Notes: generated from the sequence alone by a model not told the origin. A stretch of 64,000 nt of DNA from Candidatus Acidulodesulfobacterium acidiphilum (GCA_008534395.1 SHMQ01000002.1:65557-129556), one strand, 5' to 3'. Positions 24,340 through 33,316 are shown, counted from the stretch's first letter. Program-made: numbers and translations.

Positions 24340-24415
24340 AAAATCCCCCATTATAGCGAAGTTAAATAAAAGTCCGCAATGCGGATTAATAAAAAAATAT
24401 CACTTTAATAAATGT

Positions 24416-24471
24416 TTGTCAATACAAAATTTATTGACAATGTAATTTTAATATGATATTTTTTAAACATT
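24416..24471 (+). promoter_or_regulatory. Promoter and operator of the DsbA-like gene
   Basis: TTGTCAAT/ATTGACAA palindrome (24416-24440) overlaps a TTGACA box at 24435-24440, 17 bases before TATTTT. The gene starts soon after. The parA gene is divergent to the left. Confidence 0.55.
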
Positions 24472-25050
24472 ATGAAAAAAATATTAATTCTTATCTTTAT
24501 TTCAGCTTTATTTTTTACGGTAAGAAATACATTCGCTTATAATATAGGAAACCCTGACGCTAAAATAAAAATAATAGAATACTCCGATTACGAATGTCCA
24601 TATTGCAGAAAATTTGAACTAAAAGTATTTCCATATATTTATAAAAACTATATTAAAAGCGGCTATATCGATTGGGATTTTAGGGATTACCCGTTGGTAA
24701 ATATTCATGCTTTCGCTTATAAGGCGGCGGTTATAGCCGACTGCTCCGGAAATAATTATATGACGGTAAGGTATTACCTTTTTAAATATCAAAACGAATG
24801 GAAACAAACCGGAAATATATATAAAATATTAAAAAGATATATAAACATAAAGCCTGTGGAAACTTGCGTTAATACGAGATACTCTCAAAAGATAGTAGAT
24901 AACGATTTAAGGCAAGCGTATAAATTGGGATTAAGAGCTACGCCGAGTTTTGTTATTGATAAAAACGGCAAATATTTACAGACTATAAAAGGATACCATA
25001 ATAGCGGTTTTTGGTATTTGACTTTGAATTTTCTGTTATCCGACAAATAA
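24472..25050 (+). CDS. Secreted DsbA-like thioredoxin-fold protein
   Basis: 192 residues. Signal peptide (residues 1-22, ending FAYN). The DsbA-type active site YSDYECPYCRKFE, the cis-Pro region LRATPSFVIDKNG, and YLFKYQNEW between them. Periplasmic disulphide oxidoreductase; conjugative elements often carry one to fold pilus or channel proteins. Divergent from parA. Confidence 0.85.
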   Translation: MKKILILIFISALFFTVRNTFAYNIGNPDAKIKIIEYSDYECPYCRKFELKVFPYIYKNYIKSGYIDWDFRDYPLVNIHAFAYKAAVIADCSGNNYMTVRYYLFKYQNEWKQTGNIYKILKRYINIKPVETCVNTRYSQKIVDNDLRQAYKLGLRATPSFVIDKNGKYLQTIKGYHNSGFWYLTLNFLLSDK

Positions 25051-25091
25051 TTTCTTTAACTGCAATTGTCAACTTATTTTTTTAATTAATT

Positions 25092-25628
25092 ATGAATATA
25101 AAAGAAGTCAATAAAATCATTGGAAATAATATAAAAAAATATAGAAAAGGACAGGGAATCACGCAAGGTGATTTATCTAAATCTTTAAAAATAACGCAGC
25201 AAGCTATCGCTAATTACGAAAAAGGTTTAAACCGCATTGCTTATGATAAACTTGAGCATATAGCTGTTTTACTCGGTATTCCTTTGTTGTATTTTTTTTT
25301 AGATACTAATAATGAAACTTTAGTTAATAATATAAATTTCGATTATTTATTGAAGTTAGCTTCTGATTATTTCGATATAAAACTCAATGAATCGCTTAAA
25401 ATAGACCTTAAAGAATCATTGCAAAAAGTTTTTCAAAATAAGACGATTAGAAATCAATTTTTTGGAGAATATGGACAATTTCAAGGGGGATTTAGGGAAG
25501 TTAAAAAACTGATGGATATATATATATCAGGAAATGAAACATTAATAACTAATATAAATAATCAAATAAATTTAATACATTCAATGCTCAAAAAGACAAA
25601 CTTAGATAAATATCCCGAAGAAGAATGA
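25092..25628 (+). CDS. Cro/C1-type (XRE) transcriptional regulator
   Basis: 178 residues. N-terminal helix-turn-helix NIKKYRKGQGITQGDLSKSL..ITQQAIANYEKG; C-terminal helical part for oligomerization. No clear ribosome site. Probably the element's repressor, adjacent to the integrase end. Confidence 0.85.
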   Translation: MNIKEVNKIIGNNIKKYRKGQGITQGDLSKSLKITQQAIANYEKGLNRIAYDKLEHIAVLLGIPLLYFFLDTNNETLVNNINFDYLLKLASDYFDIKLNESLKIDLKESLQKVFQNKTIRNQFFGEYGQFQGGFREVKKLMDIYISGNETLITNINNQINLIHSMLKKTNLDKYPEEE

Positions 25629-25732
25629 AAATAGTAAAACAAATGCTTTTTCCTAAACTTGATTATCTTTCCGTATAGTGGTATATTTTATTATATAATG
25701 AGTTATAAAAAATTAAATAAGGGGTAAAAAAA

Positions 25733-25963
25733 ATGGATAAAAAACCAATAAATACTGAAGATGCAATGGATGTAGCAAAAGGAGTGGCCGAAAAGGCTGG
25801 TTTGCCTTTAATGTTTACAACTATAAACAGCATTAAAAAAGAAAATGAAGAATATATTATAATATTATCCAATACTTTAAATAAGAATAGTTATAAAGTT
25901 CGTATTAATGCTAAAACCGGGGATGTAATCGAATGGGAAGAGATGATACAACAGAAGCCATAG
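25733..25963 (+). CDS. Small PepSY-like protein
   Basis: 76 residues, AGGGGT site. The end YKVRINAKTGDVIEWEEM resembles the repeat unit of PepSY domains, but only one unit. No signal peptide. Overlaps the next gene by 31 bases. Confidence 0.5.
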   Translation: MDKKPINTEDAMDVAKGVAEKAGLPLMFTTINSIKKENEEYIIILSNTLNKNSYKVRINAKTGDVIEWEEMIQQKP

Positions 25964-26334
25964 AAAAAATTGGGAAATATAAGCATAGAGCCGAGAAACT
26001 TTTTGAAAATGCTAAGATATTCTTAGATAAAGGAGAATATGAAAAAACCGGAGAGTTTTTATGGGGTGCTCTTGCGGCATATATTAATGCCATTGTATTT
26101 CTCAGGACAGGCGAAGCAAAATATAGCCATAATAAGTTAGTTACGGCAGGAGAAAACATTGCTAAGGCTACAAAAGATGCGGATTTATTAAAGGCTATTC
26201 GTCAAACAGGACAGAAACTTCATGCGAATTACTATCATGGTTTTCTTATTCTTGAAGATTTTAAAGATATGTTTCCTGAAATCGAAAATGCAATAGAAAA
26301 ACTTGATAATATTCTCTTTAATGAATTAAAATAA
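25933..26334 (+). CDS. HEPN-like protein (PaREP1 family)
   Basis: 133 residues, all helical: YKHRAEKLFENAKIFLDKGEYEKTGEFLWGA, then a YSHNKLVTAGENIAKAT stretch and LHANYYHGFL. This matches the PaREP1/HEPN arrangement of small proteins common in archaea and bacteria. Some HEPN proteins are RNases in toxin-antitoxin pairs, so the overlapping 76-aa gene could be a partner; this is a guess. Confidence 0.6.
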   Translation: MGRDDTTEAIEKIGKYKHRAEKLFENAKIFLDKGEYEKTGEFLWGALAAYINAIVFLRTGEAKYSHNKLVTAGENIAKATKDADLLKAIRQTGQKLHANYYHGFLILEDFKDMFPEIENAIEKLDNILFNELK

Positions 26335-26393
26335 AAAAATCCTTTCAAATTTCCGTTTTAAGGCCTTTGACTTTTTATTTAGTTATAAAACCA

Positions 26394-27437
26394 TTAATCT
26401 TTTTTACTACTCTTATTCCACACGTCGTCAACGGCCTTGCGTAAAGTGCTTGGAACTAAATGCGAATACCTTTTCGTCATCTGCGTTGTTCTATGTCCCA
26501 GAAGTTCCCCTGTGATATAAAGCGACGTCCCGTCCATTACCATTTTACTTGCGAAGACGTGCCTTAAATCGTGAATGTGCATATCCTTAAATCCCGCATT
26601 TTTACAGGCGGTATTGAAAGACTTCTTAAAATCGCCTAATTTAGCCCCGTTTTTGTTAAATACGTATAAACAGTCCTGATGTTTTTCAATACCGCCTAAA
26701 AGCTCTTTTAAGGGCTTACTTATCGGAACATAGCGGTCATACTTAGTCTTAGTTCCCTTTATGGCTATTACGTCGTTCTGTAAGTCCACGTCGTCCCATT
26801 TGAGGTTAAGGGCTTCCCCTTTCCGGCAGCCTGAAAGGATTAAGAAAGTTATTAAGTCTTTAGTAAGTTTATTGGAAGCTCCATTAATCAATTTTAAGAT
26901 ATCTTTATCGGATAAAGTTTTTAACCTGGACAGCTCGTTAAGTTTTTTAACGCCGCCTGCCGGATTCTTTTCGATGAGTTCCTTTTCAATGCAGAAGTTA
27001 AAGAAGTGATGAAGGGTAGTTATTTCTAAATTTACCGATCTGAAACTTATTTCGGATTCTTTTTTGCCGATATTTTTCGGCATGGCCATAATTTCTATTT
27101 TTCTTTTCAACTGGTAGTCTTTGATATTAGACTGCGTAATATCGGAAATGCTTTTGTCTTTAAATATAGGTAGGAAATGTTTAGATAGGCTTATTTTATC
27201 TTTCGTAGTCTTGCTTGAATGGCTCTGGTTTTTTATATATTGCTCCCATGCCGTTAAAAAGGTATAATTATTTTTAACCGGCATGCTGAATTTTTTCCGG
27301 ACCAGATCGGCTTCTATTGTATTTGCTATTTGCTGAGCAAGTTTCTTATTGTCAGTTTTGGTAGAACCGCGGTATCTGAATCCGTTAAGACGTATTTGAT
27401 ACCAGTATGTATCGTTTCTTTTATAAATGCTTGCCAT
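26394..27437 (-). CDS. int: Tyrosine recombinase (integrase) of element 1
   Basis: 347 residues from the ATG at 27437 (MASIYKRNDTYWYQIRLNG); a longer start is possible. Arm-type N-terminal domain, SAM-like core-binding (YIKNQSHSSKTTKDKISL), catalytic Arg in LSGCRKGEALNLKWDD, H-x-x-R in MHIHDLRHVFAS, and LLGHRTTQMTKRYSHL with the nucleophile Tyr. Adjacent to the tRNA-Lys fragment at 27601, as expected for an integrase next to its att site. Confidence 0.93.
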   Translation of the reverse strand: MASIYKRNDTYWYQIRLNGFRYRGSTKTDNKKLAQQIANTIEADLVRKKFSMPVKNNYTFLTAWEQYIKNQSHSSKTTKDKISLSKHFLPIFKDKSISDITQSNIKDYQLKRKIEIMAMPKNIGKKESEISFRSVNLEITTLHHFFNFCIEKELIEKNPAGGVKKLNELSRLKTLSDKDILKLINGASNKLTKDLITFLILSGCRKGEALNLKWDDVDLQNDVIAIKGTKTKYDRYVPISKPLKELLGGIEKHQDCLYVFNKNGAKLGDFKKSFNTACKNAGFKDMHIHDLRHVFASKMVMDGTSLYITGELLGHRTTQMTKRYSHLVPSTLRKAVDDVWNKSSKKD

Positions 27438-27600
27438 ATTTAGCCGTAAAATAATGTGGTCGTTTTTGTGTCTAAAATAAAAATACGATACGGTAAAATA
27501 TAGCATTTTACGGACTAAAAAAGCAAGAAAAATTTTAAATATAAAAACCGCAAAGCATTAAAAATATTGATTTAGCAAGGCATTAATGATAATAAAAGCT

Positions 27601-27650
27601 TATGACTCTTAATCAGTAGGTCGTCGGTTCGATCCCGACACAGCCCACCA
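27601..27650 (+). other. Truncated tRNA-Lys(CTT) 3' half, att site
   Basis: The sequence from the anticodon arm (GACTCTTAATC) through the T-arm GTCGGTTCGATCCCGAC to ...CCCACCA. The 5' half is absent. This is the duplicate left when an element integrates into a tRNA 3' end, so the other junction with intact tRNA-Lys lies left of the window. Confidence 0.8.
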
Positions 27651-27668
27651 GTAAAATAAAGACTGTAA

Positions 27669-27878
27669 TCATTTTCTTATTAAATACATAATAATAGTCA
27701 ATATTATGCTTGCAATTATACTTAATCCCAATGGAAAATAAAAAGTAAAATTGCCTTTTTTAATTATTATATCTCCCGGAAACTTGCCTATAGGCAGTTT
27801 ATGAAAAACAATAAATAATAAACCTAAAATTATCAATACTATTCCGGTTAATATAAGGAATCTGCCTAACCCATACAT
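27669..27878 (-). CDS. DUF2905 membrane protein
   Basis: 69 residues with two transmembrane helices and the hallmark GKLPIGKFPGDI-like HKLPIGKFPGDIIIKKGNFT. Function of the family is unknown. Chromosomal. Confidence 0.85.
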   Translation of the reverse strand: MYGLGRFLILTGIVLIILGLLFIVFHKLPIGKFPGDIIIKKGNFTFYFPLGLSIIASIILTIIMYLIRK

Positions 27879-27918
27879 ATATTTAACCTCTGAGCTTTTG
27901 AAATTAATTTGTTAAAAT

Positions 27919-29154
27919 TTATACTTTTATATCCATAAGCGGCATAGAAAATCTAATTTTATGTCCTGCGTTTAAAGAAGGAATGCTTGAAGCAAGATGA
28001 ACGGAATTTCTTCCTAATTTTTTATTTATACCGTCTATAGAATCGTATATGCGTTTTATTTTATCAATTTTAACAATATCGTCAAAAAGCGAATACTGGA
28101 CGTTTTCCGTAAGGTACAAAACTATTTCCGTCTGCCTGTATAGATATATTTTTTCATATATATACTTAAAACCTTCTTTTAAAGCATTCATAAGAAGAGG
28201 CGGGAAGGCGGAAGGCGTAGTAAGTTTTATCTGAACGCCGGTTGTTTTAAAATCCTGCGTTTTTAAAAAAATAGAAATTTTTGCGGCGGCTAAGTCAAAT
28301 CTTCTGGCTTTAGCGCAGGCATTTTCTAAATTTTTAGTAAGTTCCGAAAAAAGAAACATCTCGTCGCTTGAGGGCGGATAAAAACTCTTAGCCTTGCTTA
28401 TAGTTTTATAAGTCGATTTAGCGGATGCGTTAATTCCTAAAACTGCATTTCCTCTAAGTTCAAGCCATGTTTCTTTATAAGGTTTAGATAAATACCTACC
28501 TATAAAATTTTCGTCTTTGAGAGCAAAATCTAAAGCGGAATTTATGCCGAATTTTTTCAAAAGATACGCCGTATTATTTCCTATGCCCCAGACGTCTTCA
28601 ATCTTGATATTGCATAAAATATTTTGTATATCCCTGCCTTCTATTACGGCAAGCCCTTTAGGCTTTTTAAGTTTAGAAGCTATTTTAGCAAGCGTTTTCG
28701 TTATGCTTACGCCTATCGAAACGGTTATAGACAACTCTTTTTCTACCGCAATCTGCATTTTTTTAGCAATTTCTTCGTAGGAACAGGAAAACACCCTTCG
28801 TAATCCGCTTAAATCGACGAACGCCTCGTCTATCGAATACTCTTCTACCTGCGGCGAAAAGTTTTTTATTATATTAAACATACGTAAAGAAAAAAGGGAG
28901 TATGCTTCGTAATCGGATTCTATAACTATAAGCCCGGGACATATTTTTTTAGCTTCGAAAGACCTCATGCCGCGCTTTACTCCTTTTGCTTTAGCTTCAT
29001 AGCTTAAAGCCGTTATAATGCCCCGCTCTTTTCCTACCGCGACGCATTTTCCGTTTAAAGACGGATTTAACGCACGCTCGCATGCTACGAAAAAAGCGTC
29101 GGCATCTATGTGGGCGATAGCCTTCGGCCATGAATGTACGCAAAAATTGGTCAT
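27919..29154 (-). CDS. dinB: Y-family DNA polymerase (DinB/Pol IV-like)
   Basis: 411 residues. HIDADAFFVACER, YEAKAKGVKRGMRS, EEYSIDEAFVDLSG (catalytic Asp/Glu), SIGVSITKTLAKIASKLKKP, and DVWGIGNNTAYLL (HhH). Error-prone translesion synthesis. It follows lexA by 32 bases in one operon, so it should be SOS-inducible. The C-terminal end lacks a clear clamp-binding peptide, though QYSLFD is a candidate. Confidence 0.9.
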   Translation of the reverse strand: MTNFCVHSWPKAIAHIDADAFFVACERALNPSLNGKCVAVGKERGIITALSYEAKAKGVKRGMRSFEAKKICPGLIVIESDYEAYSLFSLRMFNIIKNFSPQVEEYSIDEAFVDLSGLRRVFSCSYEEIAKKMQIAVEKELSITVSIGVSITKTLAKIASKLKKPKGLAVIEGRDIQNILCNIKIEDVWGIGNNTAYLLKKFGINSALDFALKDENFIGRYLSKPYKETWLELRGNAVLGINASAKSTYKTISKAKSFYPPSSDEMFLFSELTKNLENACAKARRFDLAAAKISIFLKTQDFKTTGVQIKLTTPSAFPPLLMNALKEGFKYIYEKIYLYRQTEIVLYLTENVQYSLFDDIVKIDKIKRIYDSIDGINKKLGRNSVHLASSIPSLNAGHKIRFSMPLMDIKV

Positions 29155-29186
29155 AAAATTTTTGTTATACGATTATAATTTAACCG

Positions 29187-29834
29187 CTATTTATATTTTC
29201 TTATAGTGCCTACTACGACTCCAGCAACCGTTAATTCCTGTTTAGGCGTTATAATCCCATATTTAGGGTTTGCAGCTTCAAGTATATATTTGCCGTTATC
29301 TTTTCTGAGATATTTTATCGTCCAGTCGCCGTCTACGCGCGCTATTACTATGTCCCCTTCTTTTGGCGTCAGCGATTTATCTACTACTACAAAATCTTTA
29401 GGCATTATGCCGGCGTTAATCATAGAATCTCCTGAAACTTCAAGCATAAAAGAAGAATTTGGATTTTTTATCAAAAGCTTATCGATAGAAACGCTGTCTA
29501 AAAGCTCTTCTTCCGCAGGACTGGGAAAACCGGCTTCAACGCTTCCAAGAAGCTTAATAAGACCGCCGCCTGCGCCTGCCGCCGCAAAAATAGCGGATGC
29601 ATTAGTCATCAGCATAGCCGCCGTATCCGCATAAATACCGGAAACCGGCAGTAAATACCCCTTTGAATCTTTTTTTAAAAAACCTTTTTCTATAAGCTTG
29701 CCGACTATTTTAAAAACCGCATTTTTTGATTTCACCCCGAATAAATCCGTCATTTCGGAATAAGTCGGCATCCTTCCGCTTTTTATATAAAAACCTTTTA
29801 TAGAATCAAGTCTGCCCTTAAGTTTTATATCCAT
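29187..29834 (-). CDS. lexA: LexA-type repressor
   Basis: 215 residues. Winged helix SGRMPTYSEMTDLFGVKSKNA (PTYSEM typical). Cleavage region VEAGFPSPAEE (Ala-Gly). Catalytic Ser in VSGDSMINAGI and Lys in VDGDWTIKYLRK. A linker of about 30 residues is Ala/Gly rich. Controls the SOS response; upstream of dinB and next to a palindromic candidate operator. Confidence 0.9.
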   Translation of the reverse strand: MDIKLKGRLDSIKGFYIKSGRMPTYSEMTDLFGVKSKNAVFKIVGKLIEKGFLKKDSKGYLLPVSGIYADTAAMLMTNASAIFAAAGAGGGLIKLLGSVEAGFPSPAEEELLDSVSIDKLLIKNPNSSFMLEVSGDSMINAGIMPKDFVVVDKSLTPKEGDIVIARVDGDWTIKYLRKDNGKYILEAANPKYGIITPKQELTVAGVVVGTIRKYK

Positions 29835-29984
29835 ATTTATAATTTATAGCGGAACAATATGAAAAAATTAAATTAATTAAATTAAATAATGATGAAATTT
29901 AAATTTTGAATTATTGAATTATTTGAAATATTCTATATTTATTTACGGCATATATATCGCGATATATAATATATATATTATAAT

Positions 29985-30006
29985 ACAGTAAACAATCGTT
30001 CACTGT
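29985..30006. promoter_or_regulatory. Candidate LexA operator
   Basis: 22-bp near-perfect palindrome with arms ACAGTAAAC and GTTCACTGT around AATC. The core AAAC-N4-GTTC resembles LexA boxes of the GAAC-N4-GTTC kind. It lies between lexA and the divergent DUF445 gene. Confidence 0.6.
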
Positions 30007-30080
30007 CAAGCAAAAAATAAGCAGTAAAAAAAGCAAAAAAAATTATATCAATACTATAAAATAATGATAAAATTAAAAAT

Positions 30081-31640
30081 ATGGATTTAAAAGCCAAAAA
30101 TAAAATTATCGCAAATCTCTTTCTTTTATTTGCTTTTTTAATTTTTTTAGCATCTTACCTTATACACGTCGATAATATCTGGATATTTATACTGCAAAGG
30201 GCTTCGGCGGCGGCGCTTATAGGCGGTATCGCCGACTGGTTTGCCGTAACGGCTTTATTTAAATATCCGCTCGGACTTCATATTCCGCACACAAATACCA
30301 TTAAAAACAATAAAGAAAAAATTATTAATTCGATAAGCAATACCGTCAACGATATATGGCTCGGCAAAAATTATCTTGCAAAAGAAATAAACGACATAAA
30401 TTTTTCCTATATCCTGCTAAACATTATAAAAAAAGATAAAAACAAAAATAAATTAATGCTGTCTTTAAGAAAATTAATTTTAAAATCAGTTAATTATGCC
30501 AAAACGGATAAATTTAAAAATTTTTTACATAAAAATATCGATAAAGCATTGGACAAAACATTGTCCGACGACAATATATCCAAAAATATAATAAGCAAAT
30601 TTGCCGTATTTTTGGAGTCCGAAGATTCGAATTATATTTACGATAATTTAATTAATTATATAAACGATTATATTAAAACGTATAATGCGGACGTCCTGTC
30701 AAAAAAAATCACGGACGCGTATTCGGATGAAATTATAAAATCTATAAAATTTGCGGGAAATAAAATAATAGATGAAAATTTCGCCTACATTATATCCGAT
30801 TTAAGCGGCTTCGCAATACGGAACATAGAAGAAAACAGGCCGTATTTAAAACAACAGATAGCCGATATAATCGAAAAATATAAAAGCAGTTCCGCCTTAA
30901 AGAACGTACTGATGTTCGTAGCGGAAAAAACGAATATTATCGACATAGACCGTCTTTCTAACGAAATTATAACAAAAATTATAGATTTTATTAAAGATAT
31001 AAAAAACAACGAAAATAACGAGGTCAGATTAAATATAAAAGATTATATTTTAAGCGCATTAAACGATATAGACAAAACTTCAAGGATTCAAATTTTAAAT
31101 GCAGTAGAAAATATTATCGACGAAAATACCGATAAAATAAAAGATTACATAATAAACTATTTAAATAACGACGAACTGAAAAAAACGGTTAAAAACAAAC
31201 TTTCAAATTTTATTAATTCGGAGGGCTTAAATATTATAGTTCGTTTTAAAGACCGGTTAAAAAGCATTATGCGCGACGCAATAATAAATTTTATCGGTTC
31301 AATACTTAAAAACAACAAAGAATATATCGTTAATAAAAAATTGTTTAAAGAAAAATTTAATTATCTTTTTATTTTCATAGAAAACGAAATATCTAAAAAC
31401 GCCGATAAAATTGATGTTTTTTTAAAAAACAACATTATATACGTTATGAAAATCAATCATTCGGCTATAGGAAAACTTATAAGAAAAAATTTAGAAAATC
31501 TCGACGAAGATAAATTAGTCGGCCAAATCGAAGATAAAATCGGCAACGACTTGCAATATATAAGAATAAACGGCGCTATAACCGGTTCTTTTATCGGAAT
31601 CATTATAGCCGTATTGAGTCTTATTTTAAAAAAAATATAA
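30081..31640 (+). CDS. DUF445 family inner-membrane protein
   Basis: 519 residues. N-terminal helix pair with RASAAALIGGIADWFAVTALF and PLGLHIPHTNTI, the signature of the DUF445 (YjiN) family. Long helical repeats occupy the middle, with a C-terminal membrane helix (GSFIGIIIAVLSLILKK). Function not established; it may span from the membrane into the periplasm. Confidence 0.85.
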   Translation: MDLKAKNKIIANLFLLFAFLIFLASYLIHVDNIWIFILQRASAAALIGGIADWFAVTALFKYPLGLHIPHTNTIKNNKEKIINSISNTVNDIWLGKNYLAKEINDINFSYILLNIIKKDKNKNKLMLSLRKLILKSVNYAKTDKFKNFLHKNIDKALDKTLSDDNISKNIISKFAVFLESEDSNYIYDNLINYINDYIKTYNADVLSKKITDAYSDEIIKSIKFAGNKIIDENFAYIISDLSGFAIRNIEENRPYLKQQIADIIEKYKSSSALKNVLMFVAEKTNIIDIDRLSNEIITKIIDFIKDIKNNENNEVRLNIKDYILSALNDIDKTSRIQILNAVENIIDENTDKIKDYIINYLNNDELKKTVKNKLSNFINSEGLNIIVRFKDRLKSIMRDAIINFIGSILKNNKEYIVNKKLFKEKFNYLFIFIENEISKNADKIDVFLKNNIIYVMKINHSAIGKLIRKNLENLDEDKLVGQIEDKIGNDLQYIRINGAITGSFIGIIIAVLSLILKKI

Positions 31641-31730
31641 ATAATATAAACAATACTTCCGCATAATCTGCAGAGAAAAAATTTTATGAAATGAAATTGC
31701 CTTAAAAGTGCTTATTTACTGCGGTTTTGA

Positions 31731-31778
31731 ATGGAGCCGGCGATAGGAATCGAACCTACGACCCGCTGATTACGAATC
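31731..31778. repeat. Left attachment repeat of element 2 (tRNA-Thr 3' part)
   Basis: 48 bp identical to 59159-59206. It contains the 3' half of tRNA-Thr(CGT) from the anticodon arm to the CCA end, on the minus strand. Confidence 0.93.
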
Positions 31779-31894
31779 TAACGCCCCCTATTTTTTAAAA
31801 TCCTTATATTTACCTCAACATTTAGTATTTAAGCTATTTTACGGTTTCTATATTTTATGTTATTTTCTATATTTTTATGCTTTTTAGTAGATTT

Positions 31895-31918
31895 TTTTAG
31901 CACTGTTTTAGCACTGTT
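31895..31918. promoter_or_regulatory. Candidate integrase arm sites, left end
   Basis: Two overlapping copies of TTTTAGCACTGTT. One copy recurs at 59091-59103 by the right end, with a variant TTTTTAGCACAC just after it, and an inverted TAGCACTGTT at 32339-32348. Repeats shared by both ends near the att sites fit recombinase arm-binding sites. Confidence 0.5.
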
Positions 31919-31932
31919 AAAAATAAAAAAAA

Positions 31933-31953
31933 TGGGAGATTATTAATCTCCCA
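31933..31953 (-). terminator. Terminator downstream of the excisionase-like gene
   Basis: TGGGAGATT..AATCTCCCA; on the minus strand it is followed by a run of eight T. Confidence 0.65.
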
Positions 31954-32085
31954 AATAATAAGCTTCTGTTTAGAATATTCCAAATAAACTATAAGGAATA
32001 ATTGTTTAATAATTTTGCCGATAACAGCAAAACCGACGCAATATAGCATCTTAACTCAAGCTTATTAAATTATATTATATTACTT

Positions 32086-32247
32086 TTAAGATTTTAACAA
32101 TACCAAAATATCGTTTTCCTGAAACCTTATCGAACCGCATATTTTTGTAGATTTTAATTTTTTACGGTAAACCCAATCATAAATTGTTACCGGCGATACT
32201 TTAAAAAATTCTGCAACCTCCTTGACCGTATAAAGTTTTTCTTTCAT
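32086..32247 (-). CDS. Excisionase-like helix-turn-helix protein
   Basis: 53 residues beginning MKEKLYTVKEVAEFFKVS. MerR-like/HTH_17 pattern VKEVAEFFKVSPVTIYDWV ... KLKSTKICGSIRF. Ribosome site GGAGG upstream. Small proteins of this type beside an att site serve as recombination directionality factors or helix-turn-helix regulators. Confidence 0.75.
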   Translation of the reverse strand: MKEKLYTVKEVAEFFKVSPVTIYDWVYRKKLKSTKICGSIRFQENDILVLLKS

Positions 32248-32407
32248 TCATAAAACCTCCGCGTTCCAAAACGCAAAAATAAATTGACCGACTGATAATA
32301 TTATACATTATATTATATATAATGTCAAGCTTTTTAAAAACAGTGCTATTTGACTTAATTTTTTTTGTGTTTTAATATTTCATTAAAAAATAAACGGAGG
32401 TGGAAAA

Positions 32408-33316
32408 ATGGAAAAATCAAAAGAAATTTTATTAGAGCATTTTAAAAAAATATTTTTAAAGAAAGACGATACCGTCGCTTTCGTCTTATTAAAAAAAGAT
32501 AACAAACCTTTTCAGATTTTTAAAAAAATAGGCGATATCGACGATTCATTTATCGAATTTTTAGAAAAAAACAATAATAACGGTTATAGTATTCACGGCT
32601 CAGTAAATCCGCTTTTACCAAACCCGACAAAAAGAACTAAAGATTTTTACAGCGAAAATCAGCGGAGACTATGGCTTGATTTAGATAATAAAAAAAATAA
32701 TTATATATTATTAAAATTTAAACAATTTTTAATAGATTTTAATTTACCCAAGCCAAACCAGATAACCCAAAGCTCAGAAGGAAATTATCATATATATTGG
32801 GTTTTAGACAAAGAATATAATTTTGAAATATTGTCTAAGATGATGTTGAGAATGAATATTTTTTTAAAACTTGATCATACGCAAGATATAACAAGGCTTT
32901 TAAGACTGCCAGGATTTTATAGTAAAAAACCAGGCAAAAACGATTTTGTATGTTGTCCGTTTAAAAGTCTTAACAAATTACCGGTAAATATAAATTCTTT
33001 TGCTAAAATTGACAATATAAAAATACAAGCACCTAATAATGAAAATATAAAATCTAATATCATGGCTTTCTCAGACGAAAAAGGAGAGTTGTGGAATTTT
33101 AAAGTAAACTCAAAGCAGACAACCAGAGATATCTACAATATATCGACAAAAAGGTTAAAAAGCAAATCTTTATCGGAAATAGATTTATCTTTTGCCAAAA
33201 TTTTAGATATAAATAATGTGTCTATGGAAATCATAAAAACATTATTGATATCTTTAGCAACCGGCAGAAAACCTAACCCCGAATATTACGCACAAAAAAC
33301 GATAGAAAAACTTTAA
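32408..33316 (+). CDS. RepB-like primase domain protein
   Basis: 302 residues, CGGAGGTGG site. The central part matches the RepB-like primase family: RRLWLDLDNKKNNY (Asp pair of the active site), PNQITQSSEGNYHIYWVLD, and DITRLLRLPGFYSKKPG. It lacks a helicase domain, which is in the next genes. Probably initiates DNA synthesis of the element. Confidence 0.8.
   Translation: MEKSKEILLEHFKKIFLKKDDTVAFVLLKKDNKPFQIFKKIGDIDDSFIEFLEKNNNNGYSIHGSVNPLLPNPTKRTKDFYSENQRRLWLDLDNKKNNYILLKFKQFLIDFNLPKPNQITQSSEGNYHIYWVLDKEYNFEILSKMMLRMNIFLKLDHTQDITRLLRLPGFYSKKPGKNDFVCCPFKSLNKLPVNINSFAKIDNIKIQAPNNENIKSNIMAFSDEKGELWNFKVNSKQTTRDIYNISTKRLKSKSLSEIDLSFAKILDINNVSMEIIKTLLISLATGRKPNPEYYAQKTIEKL

Larger units (their letters stand above)
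778..24363 (-). repeat. Dispersed intergenic motif TAGCGAAGTT, 16 copies
   Basis: Plus-strand copies start near 778, 3173, 3877, 4549 (variant AGAGCGAAGTT), 5289, 6069, 6766, 7208, 7647, 8256, 9138, 9633, 11346, 12519, 13503 and 24353. All have the same orientation. On the coding (minus) strand it reads AACTTCGCTA followed by TATATA-like bases. It sits at gene ends, often supplying the TAA stop, with the next ribosome binding site shortly after. No copy was noticed outside element 1. Function is unknown: an RNA processing site, promoter-like box or protein-binding site are all possible. This entry spans the whole range; the copies themselves are about 11 bp each. Confidence 0.85.

Noticed and set aside
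31954-32085. 47-codon minus-strand frame after the excisionase-like gene
   Set aside because: It runs through the terminator hairpin and the att arm repeats and has no ribosome site.
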